From a virus, in the IMG/VR virus record IMGVR_UViG_3300042261_000751, positions 1 through 21,707 of that record: a stretch of 21,707 nt of DNA, one strand, 5' to 3'. A program made the translations under genes and the position numbers. The notes below the pieces were generated by a model. It made no database searches. It saw only the letters and a list, made by a program, of their open reading frames with translations, and had not been told where the DNA came from. Numbering within the stretch: position 1 is the stretch's first letter; every line of letters begins with the position of its first letter. Below are positions 1-7,909 of this stretch, in pieces.

Positions 1-270
1 GATATACGTCGTCCCCTCACGCGGGGGACGCTCCCAGTAATTGCCGGTCCATGTCCACCGCGGCTCCAGCACGAACTCGTACAGGACAAACTCCCCGGCC
101 GCGATGACGCAGGCCAACGCGATTGCCGCCCACCACGCGACGCACCAGATCAAGGTAAGGAATGCGGGCACCACTGTCTCGACGATCCGCGCGCATACCT
201 GCCGTAGGCGTTGCGGATCGCGTATCCAATCCGTGCACAACCGCTTGAATCCAACGTCGGTCCAGGGCAT
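1..270 (-). CDS. Partial small membrane protein, runs off the left edge
   Basis: Reading frame of 90 codons, open from an ATG at 270 to the window edge, so the C-terminus is missing. The ATG lies one base after the TGA of the fibre-protein gene, which argues for translational coupling. The protein begins MPWTDVGFKRL, and about residues 33-66 form a long hydrophobic, Trp-rich stretch (VPAFLTLIWCVAWWAAIALA) that looks like one or two membrane helices, followed by a polar tail. I do not recognise a family. In this position of a phage tail operon it could be a small membrane protein linked to lysis or superinfection exclusion, but that is a guess from position. The overlapping antisense and other-frame ORFs lack such a hydrophobic profile and look like shadows. 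Confidence 0.6.
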   Translation of the reverse strand, partial: MPWTDVGFKRLCTDWIRDPQRLRQVCARIVETVVPAFLTLIWCVAWWAAIALACVIAAGEFVLYEFVLEPRWTWTGNYWERPPREGTTYI

Positions 271-271
271 G

Positions 272-1102
272 TCATTCGCTCCGTTTCTCCAGCGCCTCGA
301 CCCGATCTAGGAGTTGTTGAATCGCTACGGTTTGCAGGGTGATCATCGCGCCTAAATCGCGCCCCAACACCCCGGCGTCGTCCATTGTGCGAGCGAAATC
401 GGGGATGGTTCCGTGGTCAATCTCGCCGTCGTGTCCCCGGATGCCGCGGATCAGGGAGAGCGCATCGCCGTCGAAATGCGGCGTGCGGTCGGTGAAAGAG
501 TCGGCGGACACATTGCCGACGACATAGAGAGGCGAGGAGGGACTCGTCGTCCCAATGCCGACGTTGCCGCCGCTCAGGGTCATGGTGAGTGTCGTTCCCC
601 CAGCCAGATTCAGCTTCCCGTTATTACCCCCAATGTAGCCGTGATACGTGGTGCCGTCATACTTTTGGAATACGATAGTGGCCTCGTCAGCAGGAGCGCT
701 ATTTCGCCCGGTCAATCGAATATTGCTGCCGCCGGAACTCCCAATGTTGACGGGATGACTGAATGCGCTACCAGTCGGCGAATTAACGTCCAGGAAACCG
801 TTGAACGCATACCCACTCGTCGCCCCGGCGAAGGTGAGGGTGTTACTCGCATGCGTCACCGTCACGTCGCCGTTGTCGAAGTTGATGACCGCGCCGCTCG
901 CCAAGAACAGGTCGCTCCACATTTTCGCCGTTGTTCCCAGGGACGCGCCGTCGCTCGCGGCCGGCGTCAGGGCGCCGCTAAGCTTCGTGTGGGAGCCGTC
1001 GGTTGCGTGCTCCACCAGCATCATCCGGTTCAAGGTGTCGGCCAGGCTCGGGTGTCCGGCGCCAACCATCTGCTCGGTGTATTGGATCCGCTGGTCAGCC
1101 AT
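272..1102 (-). CDS. Tail fibre / distal tail protein with GIGTTSP motif
   Basis: 276 residues. The N-terminal part (about 1-60) is followed by low-complexity beta-rich sequence with many G, S, T and N residues. The motif GNVGIGTTSPSSPLYV lies at about residues 180-195; this GIGTTSP signature is common near the C-terminus of phage tail fibres and precedes the trimerising tip. The last 35 residues (MITLQTVAIQQLLDRVEALEKR) form an amphipathic helix or coiled coil. An intramolecular-chaperone peptidase S74 domain often follows GIGTTSP; here only about 70 residues remain and I see no convincing S74 catalytic Ser/Lys arrangement. Start is ATG at 1102 with AGGAGG just upstream. Its place at the end of the tail module supports a receptor-binding or fibre role. 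Confidence 0.7.
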   Translation of the reverse strand: MADQRIQYTEQMVGAGHPSLADTLNRMMLVEHATDGSHTKLSGALTPAASDGASLGTTAKMWSDLFLASGAVINFDNGDVTVTHASNTLTFAGATSGYAFNGFLDVNSPTGSAFSHPVNIGSSGGSNIRLTGRNSAPADEATIVFQKYDGTTYHGYIGGNNGKLNLAGGTTLTMTLSGGNVGIGTTSPSSPLYVVGNVSADSFTDRTPHFDGDALSLIRGIRGHDGEIDHGTIPDFARTMDDAGVLGRDLGAMITLQTVAIQQLLDRVEALEKRSE

Positions 1103-1111
1103 CGCATCCTC

Positions 1112-2338
1112 CTACGATCGATAGTCGCGCCGGTCGCGATCGCCGCCGGCCATCGTGGCGCCGTCCGGCAGGATCGTCCCGTCGGCCGGGTGCGCCCGCG
1201 TCATATAGTACCCCGTGTCCATCGCAACGCACCGCACCATGCGGCCGCGGGGATCCGGGGCGACCCGCTGCAGGGTGACAAGCTGATTGCGCAGCGGATG
1301 GCCATCGGGGTCGTAGAGCCAGTCCCAGGACCAGCCGGCCAGGTCCCCCACCTCCAGGTGGCTGGCGCGCCAGGCGTCATCCCGGAACGACATTAGCGCG
1401 CGCGGCTGCGCCCACAGTCCGACCATTACCGCCTGGATGGCGCGCACGGTCGTCAGGTCCCGTACCCAGCGCGCCCGGATCGCGGCGTCCGTCTTCCCCG
1501 GCCCCATCGCGCCGTGCGCGATCTGGCTGGCCGCGTCGGCCGTTGTGCTGCCGTCGTCGCGCGCCTGGTACTCCTGCTGGAGGCCGATGTCGTACCCGTT
1601 CCGGCAGTACTCGATCGCCGCATGGTTGATGACGTTACTGCGGTCGTAGACGACGGTCACATCCGAGAGGGTCGCGCGATCGAAGTGGTGCGCGACCGCG
1701 CCATCCGCCGGCAAGCCGCCGACCTCGATTCGAAATCCGACGGTCCGGTCCGGCAGCAACACGACGGCCGCAAGGAACGGCCCCAGCAGCTCGGCCAGCG
1801 TGTAGCTGAGCGACCGGTCGTCCTCTAGCGCGCCCGCGGCGATGTAGCCCTGCGCCGCGGCCTTGGCAACGGCCTGGGCGTAGCTGGTCGCGTCGATGTC
1901 CGCGCTCGCCACGCCACGCCGCACCAGCAGGTCGTAGGCGATCGCCAGCGGGCTTGCGATCAGCGCGCCGCCGGCATCCTTGATGCCCTTGCCGCGGTAG
2001 CCGATCCGCTGCCCGGCGCGCGAGGCGATGAACGTCACGACGGCCACATGCCGCCCCGCGCCGTCGGTCCAGTCCGGTGTGAGCGTGTAATCCGCGGGGG
2101 CCACGACCGCGCTGTCGGCGTAGATTGTCGCGCTCGGCGCGGCCACGATCGGCGCGTCGGAGATCAGATAGCGATAATTGACGGTGTCGATGCACGGGCA
2201 GTAGACCACGCCGCCGCTGCCGCCTGCAATGTCGCCGTAGACGTAGGGCAGGCGGTCGGTCGGATACTCCGGGTCGCTGTACACGGCGGCCAGCCGCAAC
2301 GACCAGGTGTCTTGCAGGATAGTCGGCGTGACGCTCAT
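1112..2338 (-). CDS. Tail tip / baseplate-hub-like protein
   Basis: 408 residues. The N-terminal 110 residues look beta-rich. The middle (about 125-205) contains LAIAYDLLVRRGV and LAELLGPFLAAVVLLPDRTVGFRI. Helix followed by beta segments of this type occur in tail-tip proteins that pair a DLL-type helix with a hub domain (gpJ or gp27-like), but I base this on pattern, not a clear signature. The C-terminus (PADGTILPDGATMAGGDRD) is flexible. Its ATG at 2338 is one base after the TGA of the preceding gene (TGAGATG), so the two are probably co-translated. Position after the tape measure and two other tail proteins and before the fibre fits a tail-tip hub or central fibre adaptor. The general tail role is fairly safe; the exact role is not. 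Confidence 0.6.
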   Translation of the reverse strand: MSVTPTILQDTWSLRLAAVYSDPEYPTDRLPYVYGDIAGGSGGVVYCPCIDTVNYRYLISDAPIVAAPSATIYADSAVVAPADYTLTPDWTDGAGRHVAVVTFIASRAGQRIGYRGKGIKDAGGALIASPLAIAYDLLVRRGVASADIDATSYAQAVAKAAAQGYIAAGALEDDRSLSYTLAELLGPFLAAVVLLPDRTVGFRIEVGGLPADGAVAHHFDRATLSDVTVVYDRSNVINHAAIEYCRNGYDIGLQQEYQARDDGSTTADAASQIAHGAMGPGKTDAAIRARWVRDLTTVRAIQAVMVGLWAQPRALMSFRDDAWRASHLEVGDLAGWSWDWLYDPDGHPLRNQLVTLQRVAPDPRGRMVRCVAMDTGYYMTRAHPADGTILPDGATMAGGDRDRRDYRS

Positions 2339-2339
2339 C

Positions 2340-2864
2340 TCAGCTCGCCCGGGCCGTCAACCGCACGGCCTCCCGCGTGATCTCGACCCGCTCCACCACA
2401 CCCCGAAATCGCTCGATCCAGTCCTGCCGCATCAGGCCGCGATAGCCGAAGGCCAGCGACAGACTCCCGGACAGCCACGACTCGATCGCCAGCGCCTGGC
2501 TCATCGCCCGGTCGCCGTTGTTCAGCGCGATCGTCAGGTCCGCCACCTGGCGCCCGCTCATCGCGGTCGCGAACTGGTCCCACTGGTCGGCCGCGATCAA
2601 CTGCTCCGACGGCGCGCCGGGATCTGTCAGCCGCGCGGACCGCTCCAGGATCGGCTCGATCTGCGCCCCGGCCACATGCGTTCCATCCGCCGTCGCGGTT
2701 CCGTCGGCCATCTCGCTCGCGTTCGGCTGCCACGTCTCGGCATTGGACAGCGCCCGATCCGACCACACGCGCATCCCGCGCTCGGTCCGCAGGATCGCCG
2801 CCGCCAGCGGCAGCGCCTGCGGATCCTGCGCCGCCGCAAAATAGGCCAGCGACCGGGTTAGCAT
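2340..2864 (-). CDS. Tail protein, unknown role
   Basis: 174 residues, beginning MLTRSLAYFAAAQDP. The frame stays open 44 codons further upstream, but the ATG at 2864 is preferred because it overlaps the TAA of the preceding gene by 7 bases, as in the rest of this operon, and the upstream part only reads antisense to conserved coding sequence. No family recognised. The sequence is mixed alpha/beta with a C-terminal region QDWIERFRGVVERVEITREAVRLTARAS that looks like beta strands ending a structural domain. Lying between a discoidin-like tail protein and the hub-like protein, it is most likely a small component of the tail tip, comparable in position to the distal-tail and hub-partner proteins downstream of other tape measures. 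Confidence 0.55.
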   Translation of the reverse strand: MLTRSLAYFAAAQDPQALPLAAAILRTERGMRVWSDRALSNAETWQPNASEMADGTATADGTHVAGAQIEPILERSARLTDPGAPSEQLIAADQWDQFATAMSGRQVADLTIALNNGDRAMSQALAIESWLSGSLSLAFGYRGLMRQDWIERFRGVVERVEITREAVRLTARAS

Positions 2865-3928
2865 ACGGTCCTCGGAACGCCCGTCAGCGTCAAAGACAAC
2901 TCGTAGCGCTGCAGAAACGGCGACCGGATGGCGAGGCGGTCCGGCAGCGTCACCAGGTGCGCCTCGGCCGCATCGGCGTCCGGTACAAACCAGCACGGCC
3001 GCCCGCGCAGATTCTCCACGTCGTGCATCGCGGCCTCGAGCGCGCGAAATCCTGTCCGGTCGGCCGGCGACATCGTCCGGTAGCGCAGCTCAAAGTCCTC
3101 GGCCACCGCCTGCACCAGGTGCGTGCGGGCGCCGGCGTCTGTCCGGACGATCGTTTCGGTCGCCACGCGGTTCTGGCTCCAGCCGCGATCGTAGTTGCTG
3201 TCCGGCTCGAAATAGCTCCCCAGAAACCAGTCGCCGACCTCGATGTAGCCGTCGGGGTTGGTCGGGTCGTCGATCTCCAGGCGCCAGTAGCGGTACGTCT
3301 GGTCCAGGAACGCGACGATCGTATCCGCGGCCCAGGCGAGGGCCAGGCTATAGGCCGGCGCGGCCCAGCTATCGGCGCTATTCCCGGCCAAAGCGATCGT
3401 CGCGCCGCTGGAGATATTGTGGTCGGCGATCGCCACCGCCGTCACCTGCCGGGCGCTGCCCAGGTCGCGCCGTATCCATTCGGGGGAGGCGAGGACCTTG
3501 CTGCGCCAGGCCGTGTCCCGGTTGCGGTCCAGCACCTGTCGTAGGCCGTAGAATGCCGCGCAAATGACATCCCATCGATCGCCTGCCGCAAAGTCCGCGC
3601 CGGTCCCCGACGCGAACGTCACAGTCACGCCGTTGTTGAGTGTAATCGGGCTCGCGCTCGTCGCCACGCCGGTGGCATTCCAGCCGGCCACGGATCCGTC
3701 GCGCCATTTGAACGTGGCTTGCCCGACCTCGGCGCCCGCGGCGATCGAATCGATCTCGACGCGGTATTGCAGATCGGTCGCGCCGGTGAACGCGCCGCCG
3801 GCCGTGGCCGTGGCCGCGCCCGTGCCGTTCTTGACGGCCAGCCCCACCTGGCCGTCGCGCGTGGAGCTGGCGGTGAGCTGCGCCACCGCCGCGTCGAGGT
3901 CGTCGTACAGATACCGCCCCTTGCCCAT
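2858..3928 (-). CDS. Tail protein with discoidin-like carbohydrate-binding domain
   Basis: 356 residues. Its ATG at 3928 shares one base with the stop of the tape measure (TGATG). Residues 30-125 look like a beta domain (TFKWRDGSVAGWN, VTFASGTGADFAAGDRWDV). Residues about 135-240 resemble a galactose-binding or discoidin fold: RDTAWRSKVLASPEWI, then DLGSARQVTAVAIADHNI, and later YRYWRLEIDDP with GYIEVGDWFLG. The pattern of an initial W-rich strand, a DLG turn, a DHN turn and the YWRLEI strand is typical of F5/8 type C-like jelly rolls. Phage tail-tip proteins carry such domains to bind cell-surface sugar, which is the inferred role here. The remaining C-terminus (RYELSLTLTGV) is beta-rich. 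The fold is assigned from pattern only. Confidence 0.6.
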   Translation of the reverse strand: MGKGRYLYDDLDAAVAQLTASSTRDGQVGLAVKNGTGAATATAGGAFTGATDLQYRVEIDSIAAGAEVGQATFKWRDGSVAGWNATGVATSASPITLNNGVTVTFASGTGADFAAGDRWDVICAAFYGLRQVLDRNRDTAWRSKVLASPEWIRRDLGSARQVTAVAIADHNISSGATIALAGNSADSWAAPAYSLALAWAADTIVAFLDQTYRYWRLEIDDPTNPDGYIEVGDWFLGSYFEPDSNYDRGWSQNRVATETIVRTDAGARTHLVQAVAEDFELRYRTMSPADRTGFRALEAAMHDVENLRGRPCWFVPDADAAEAHLVTLPDRLAIRSPFLQRYELSLTLTGVPRTVC

Positions 3929-6900
3929 CAGCCCCTCGCGTAGCCCGGCCCGCTGCGCAGCCGGTCAAGCTCGGCCAGCAATGGCCGGATCTTCTCGCGC
4001 ACAAGGTCCGCCAGCGCGCGCGGATCCGCCAGGGACCCGCGGGCGTCGATGTTGAGGGTGAGTGTCGCGCTTCCGCCGCCGGCCAGCATCGCGCGCGTGT
4101 CGGCCTGGCTGGTGATGCGGCCGGGGGCGTCGACGGTGTAGACCTCGGGCGGGTGGATCAGGTAGGCCCTGCCCGCTTCGACCGGGCCGCCCAAGGCGCG
4201 GGATTCGTAGGGATCGGAGCGCTCGTTCGCATACGAATAGGCCACGCCAGTCCGCAGCATCTCGGGGTAGATCGACGACCAGTAGTCGGGCACGGCGCCC
4301 GTTGCGGCGATCCGGTCGATCAGCCACGTATGTAGGCTGGCGGGAATGCCGCTTAACCACATTGTGAGATTCCCGCTGGGGTATCGGTCGGGTGTGGTGT
4401 CATGGGAGTAATCGAATTCTGGCGACAGGCCGAGGCTGGTGTTGTAGGCGTACCAGGCCAGCGCCTGGGATGCGTCCGCGTCGGTCTGCGCCGCCGCGAT
4501 CAACTGCGGCATGGACATCCCGGAATAGCGCCGGTAATTGGCGATCTGCCGATTCGCTGACGCCGAGCGGTCGCTGAGCCTCTCGGCCGGGGCAACGCTC
4601 TGTTGATAGCTCATATTCGCAAGACCGAGAATCACCGGAAGCATGACTGCGGCGGCCGGCCCCATCGCTGGCATAGCCGACACCGTTGCGCTCAGTTCGG
4701 TGGTCGCCAGGCCCGCCGCCGCGCCCGACGTGTAGAGGCCCCCTGCCGATGCGGCTGCGCCGGCGAGCGATCCGGCCGCGGCGCCACCGCCGGCGAGCGA
4801 TCCGGCCGCGGCGCTCAGTTCGGTGGTCGCCAGGCCCGCCGCCGCGCCCGACGTGTAGAGGCCCCCTGCCGATGCGGATGCGCCGGCGAGCGATCCGGCC
4901 GCGGCGCCACCGCCGGCGAGCGATCCGGCCGCGGCGCCACCGCCGGTTATGGCGTCCCAGGCGCTTACGGCCCCCGCGCTCAGCGCGCCGCCCGTCAGCT
5001 TGTCGGCCAGCCCGAGGATCGGGATCCCGGACAGTATGGCGGACCCACTTCCGCCGCTTGCGCTACTCTCGCCCCGCGCGCCGGAGGCGGTCGCGCCGGC
5101 GCCCAGTCCGCTCAGGAATCCCCCGCTCCCGCCGGAGAGGTAGGACAACGTTGCGCGCGCCAATTCCTGGGTTCCGATGCGCAAAAGGGCCTCGCCGAAC
5201 CGCCTAACCACGTCGGTCAGATTCTCGAAGCGCCCGGTGAGCACGTTGAAATACAGCTCGTCCAGCGATCGCGTCGCCGCGATCGCGAACTCTTTCGTGA
5301 TGTCCAAGATCGTCTGGTCGGTCGTCCGCCAGTCGCGCAGGGCGTACTCGAGGCCGAGCGTCATTTTGGCGAAGTAATCGTCGGTCGCGGCGAGCTGTTG
5401 GAGCATCAGGTCCTTGTGGCGCTGCGTCTCCTTGTCTCGCATCGTGTCGATGGCCTTCCACCGGCGCGTCTCAATATCGACAATCGCGGTCGCGGCCTCT
5501 TCTGCGGATAAGATGTCCATGCGCTCGGCCGCGCGCACGGCCTCCGCCTCGCGGTCCAGCGCTGCGAACTGCCCGCTCAGGTGCGATTCTCGCAGCCGGG
5601 ACATATCCTCGTATATTCTGACCTTGGTCAGGGCCGCCGCCCAGTCCGCATCCATTGACTCTTCTGCCACGGACACCCATCCGGCAATCTCGGCCTGCTG
5701 GACCTTCTCGACAAGCTTCCAGTGTTCCTCGAGGCGCTTCGCCTCGTCCTGGGCCGCCTGGATGTCATTCCTTTCCTGTTCTTCGATCGCGGCAATATGG
5801 CCCGCGGATTCTTGCTTGATTGCGGCGTCGGAGATGGCGCGCCGCCGATTGTCGGCCTCGAGCCGCGCCTTTGCCAACAGCGCCAGCCGCTCGGCGTCGG
5901 CCAGCTCGCGCTTGCGGGCGGCCTCGGACGGGGTCAGCTTGTTTTCTCGCTCGGCCATGGCGATCTCGGCCAGCGTCACGCCCTGCTTGGCCCGCAGTAG
6001 CTTTTCGGTCGCGTCCAGCTCGGCCTCGATCTTGGCCGCGCCCTCGGGCTGCGTGTCGGCGCGCAGCGCACCCAAGGCTGCCTGTTGCGCATTCATTTGC
6101 GCGGCGAGGAGGTCTCGCTGCAGCTCGCCGACGGTCTTGCGGGTGTCGATCTGGCCCGTCGACCCGGTGACGCGCGCGCCGCCCCCCCCCATCCGCCAAG
6201 CGCCCACATCGCTCGCCATGGATCCAGCGGGGAGCTGCCCGCGCAGCCGCCCAGTCGGGTCGATCTGTTCGAGGATTCTCGCGCGCTCCGCCGCGTCGAC
6301 GCTCATCCCGCTGGCCGGATTGAGCAGATTCGGGATCTCGCCGATCCACCGCGCCAGCAGCGTCACCGGCGCTATGATCCCGCCGCCGACGCTGATCTTC
6401 AGCCCCTCCCAGGCGTTGCCCAGATCCTTCAGCGCCAGGTTGAACTCGCGGGCCTTCTGAATGCCGGCCTCGTCCATGATCTTGCCGGCCTTCGCGTTCT
6501 CCTCGCCCAGCTCGCGGATCTTGCCCGCCCCCTGCTCGATGATGGGGATCATCTGGGTCCAGCCGCGCCCGAAGATCTCGCGGGCCAGACTGTTGCGCTC
6601 CAGCTCGTTCTTCACGCCGCTCAAGGCGTCGACCGTCTCATAGAACGTCTGCAGCCCGGTCTTGAGGCTGCCGTCCGCGTTGCGCGACGCGACCCCGAGG
6701 CGCAGCAGGGCGGGGGAGCCGTTCTCGATGGCGTTGGACATGAAGGCCAGGGACTGCTGGACGGCGTCGGAGGAGACGCCCAGGTCCTCGAGGCCGGTGA
6801 CGAGGATGGAGACCTCGCGGGCGGATCCGCCCGACAGGTAGGACAGGTCGCGCACCTGGGTGGCAAGGGCGGTGAACTCGGTGATGGCGCTATGGGCCGC

Positions 6901-7200
6901 ATAGCCCGCCGCACCCAGGGCCAGGCCGGCGGGGCCCAGCGTGCGGACCAGGCCCCCAAAGGTGCCCATCAGGCCCAGGCCCTGCTGGCCGATCCCCTTC
7001 AGCTCGTCGCGCAGGGCGGCGCCGGTCGCGCCGAGCCGCCCCTGGCCGTCGGCCAGTTGCTCGCCGCTGGTCCGCAGGCTGTTCTGCGCATCCGCCGTCG
7101 ATTTCGCCGCCTGCTCGATCCCCCCCAGCGCGCCGGAGACGGTCGCCAGCTTCGCCTCGCCGGTGCTGGTGATCTCGATCTCGAGGACAACCTTGGGCAT
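3928..7200 (-). CDS. Tail tape measure protein
   Basis: 1090 residues, by far the longest frame, placed straight after the G/GT-type chaperone frames as in most long-tailed phages. It sets tail length and is thought to leave through the tube during DNA injection. N-terminal ~60 residues and the segment 350-650 are Ala/Glu/Arg/Lys-rich and strongly helical (coiled-coil-like). A hydrophobic stretch lies near residues 80-105 (GLMGTFGGLVRTLGPAGLALG) and another near 840-865 (AAAVMLPVILGLANM), suited to membrane contact. Residues about 755-837 hold a 41-residue unit repeated twice (see repeat entry). The C-terminus (GGPVEAGRAYLIHPPEV and LNIDARGS) is typical of tape-measure tails. ATG at 7200 has GAGGG upstream. 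A run of nine G on the coding strand at 6182-6190 could be slippery. Confidence 0.9.
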   Translation of the reverse strand: MPKVVLEIEITSTGEAKLATVSGALGGIEQAAKSTADAQNSLRTSGEQLADGQGRLGATGAALRDELKGIGQQGLGLMGTFGGLVRTLGPAGLALGAAGYAAHSAITEFTALATQVRDLSYLSGGSAREVSILVTGLEDLGVSSDAVQQSLAFMSNAIENGSPALLRLGVASRNADGSLKTGLQTFYETVDALSGVKNELERNSLAREIFGRGWTQMIPIIEQGAGKIRELGEENAKAGKIMDEAGIQKAREFNLALKDLGNAWEGLKISVGGGIIAPVTLLARWIGEIPNLLNPASGMSVDAAERARILEQIDPTGRLRGQLPAGSMASDVGAWRMGGGGARVTGSTGQIDTRKTVGELQRDLLAAQMNAQQAALGALRADTQPEGAAKIEAELDATEKLLRAKQGVTLAEIAMAERENKLTPSEAARKRELADAERLALLAKARLEADNRRRAISDAAIKQESAGHIAAIEEQERNDIQAAQDEAKRLEEHWKLVEKVQQAEIAGWVSVAEESMDADWAAALTKVRIYEDMSRLRESHLSGQFAALDREAEAVRAAERMDILSAEEAATAIVDIETRRWKAIDTMRDKETQRHKDLMLQQLAATDDYFAKMTLGLEYALRDWRTTDQTILDITKEFAIAATRSLDELYFNVLTGRFENLTDVVRRFGEALLRIGTQELARATLSYLSGGSGGFLSGLGAGATASGARGESSASGGSGSAILSGIPILGLADKLTGGALSAGAVSAWDAITGGGAAAGSLAGGGAAAGSLAGASASAGGLYTSGAAAGLATTELSAAAGSLAGGGAAAGSLAGAAASAGGLYTSGAAAGLATTELSATVSAMPAMGPAAAVMLPVILGLANMSYQQSVAPAERLSDRSASANRQIANYRRYSGMSMPQLIAAAQTDADASQALAWYAYNTSLGLSPEFDYSHDTTPDRYPSGNLTMWLSGIPASLHTWLIDRIAATGAVPDYWSSIYPEMLRTGVAYSYANERSDPYESRALGGPVEAGRAYLIHPPEVYTVDAPGRITSQADTRAMLAGGGSATLTLNIDARGSLADPRALADLVREKIRPLLAELDRLRSGPGYARG
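4691..4936 (-). repeat. 123-bp tandem duplication inside the tape measure gene
   Basis: Two adjacent copies (4691-4813 and 4814-4936) that differ, as far as I can see by eye, by a single base, which gives Ala versus Ser. Each encodes a 41-residue Gly/Ala/Ser-rich unit containing GSLAG and GLYTSG. Inside each unit a 30-bp sub-repeat encodes GGGAAAGSLA-type decamers. The near identity shows recent duplication. Tape-measure length tracks tail length, so an in-frame 41-residue gain would be expected to lengthen the tail slightly if this part is extended helix, although the G/A-rich composition suggests a flexible linker. Confidence 0.9.
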
Positions 7201-7221
7201 GGGTCCCTCAGCCTGTCTGTA

Positions 7222-7509
7222 CTACCACCTCGGCCACAGTCGCCGCATGGCCCCCTGCGCGCGGGCGGCAGTGGCGTGATCCGCGCCGCCGTCGGCCCCC
7301 GTGCGCGCCCCGTGGATCAGGACCAGGCGCTCGATCCGATCCAGCGCCTCCCCGTCGCCCGTCGCGATCGCCGCCGCCAGCCCCGGCCGCGCCTCCACCA
7401 GCGGATCCGCCAGCAGCCGGTAGGCGCGCAGCGCGGCGCGGTCAGCCTCGGTCAGTCGGCCCGGGTCAAGGGCCCCGTCTCGCCCTGCGGCGGCCAGGGC
7501 GTCGGAAAA
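7222..7509 (-). CDS. T-like C-terminal extension of the tail assembly chaperone (reached by -1 frameshift)
   Basis: An open frame that overlaps the end of the tail chaperone gene and stops at 7222, 22 bases before the tape-measure start. Relative to the chaperone frame it is -1, the relation of lambda G and G-T. After the chaperone stop it encodes a helical, charged segment (LTEADRAALRAYRLL ... RLVLIHGARTG ... RRLWPRW). It has no good ribosome binding site and no clear start of its own, and codes sensibly only in its distal part; its upstream extension is Arg/Gly/Pro-rich antisense-type sequence. A slip on TTT in CGT-TTT-CCG (7511-7503) would give a fusion of about 215 residues. A GGGG at 7476-7473 is a second possible site. 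Neither is a perfect XXXYYYZ heptamer, so the site is uncertain. Confidence 0.6.
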   Translation of the reverse strand, partial: FSDALAAAGRDGALDPGRLTEADRAALRAYRLLADPLVEARPGLAAAIATGDGEALDRIERLVLIHGARTGADGGADHATAARAQGAMRRLWPRW

Positions 7510-7868
7510 CGCTTCAGCTCGACGGCCGCCCCGTCCAGGTTGGCCGCATAGGTCGCGGTCAGGATCTGCATCCGGATCGGCGAGGGCAGGGCGGCCTTGG
7601 CGCCGCGCGTACAGGCGGCCTCGGCGCCATCCCTGCCGACGACGCCGTGCCACGCCTGGATCGCATAATCCAGGGTGTCGACCGTCACCTCGTCCTCGTC
7701 CACCACGTCCCGCGCGAAGCCGACCCCGTCGCCGGCTTCCGCGCGGTGGGTGTTGCGGCGGCGGATGTCCCGCGCCACGTCCATCGGCACGCGGCGAATC
7801 CGGAACCAGCACTCGCCGTCGCCGATGCAGAACGATTCGTCCTTGTCGATCAGGTGCACCTTGGGCAT
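7452..7868 (-). CDS. Tail assembly chaperone (G-like)
   Basis: 138 residues, starting MPKVHLIDKDESFCIGDGE at an ATG with GGAGGG about seven bases upstream. The gene lies between the tail tube and the tape measure, which is the conserved place for the G protein. It would bind the tape measure during tail assembly and be absent from the virion. The N-terminal half is beta-rich and acidic with a helical C-terminal half (VDTLDYAIQAWHGVVG and MQILTATYAANL), as in many G-type proteins. A much longer minus-strand frame (to 8861) runs upstream into the tube gene, but it is an out-of-frame shadow; the coding part begins at 7868. The last 120 bases overlap the T-like frame. Confidence 0.8.
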   Translation of the reverse strand: MPKVHLIDKDESFCIGDGECWFRIRRVPMDVARDIRRRNTHRAEAGDGVGFARDVVDEDEVTVDTLDYAIQAWHGVVGRDGAEAACTRGAKAALPSPIRMQILTATYAANLDGAAVELKRFPTPWPPQGETGPLTRAD

Positions 7869-7909
7869 GTCGCGCCCTCCGTTCACGGGCCGTGCCCGGC
7901 CCGGGCTCG

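Noticed and set aside
272-500. Peptidase S74 chaperone domain at the fibre C-terminus
   Set aside because: The region after GIGTTSP is too short and lacks the catalytic Ser/Lys pattern I would expect.
6085-7551. Plus-strand frame of 488 codons opposite the tape measure start
   Set aside because: Antisense shadow of a conserved gene, without a ribosome binding site or known domain.
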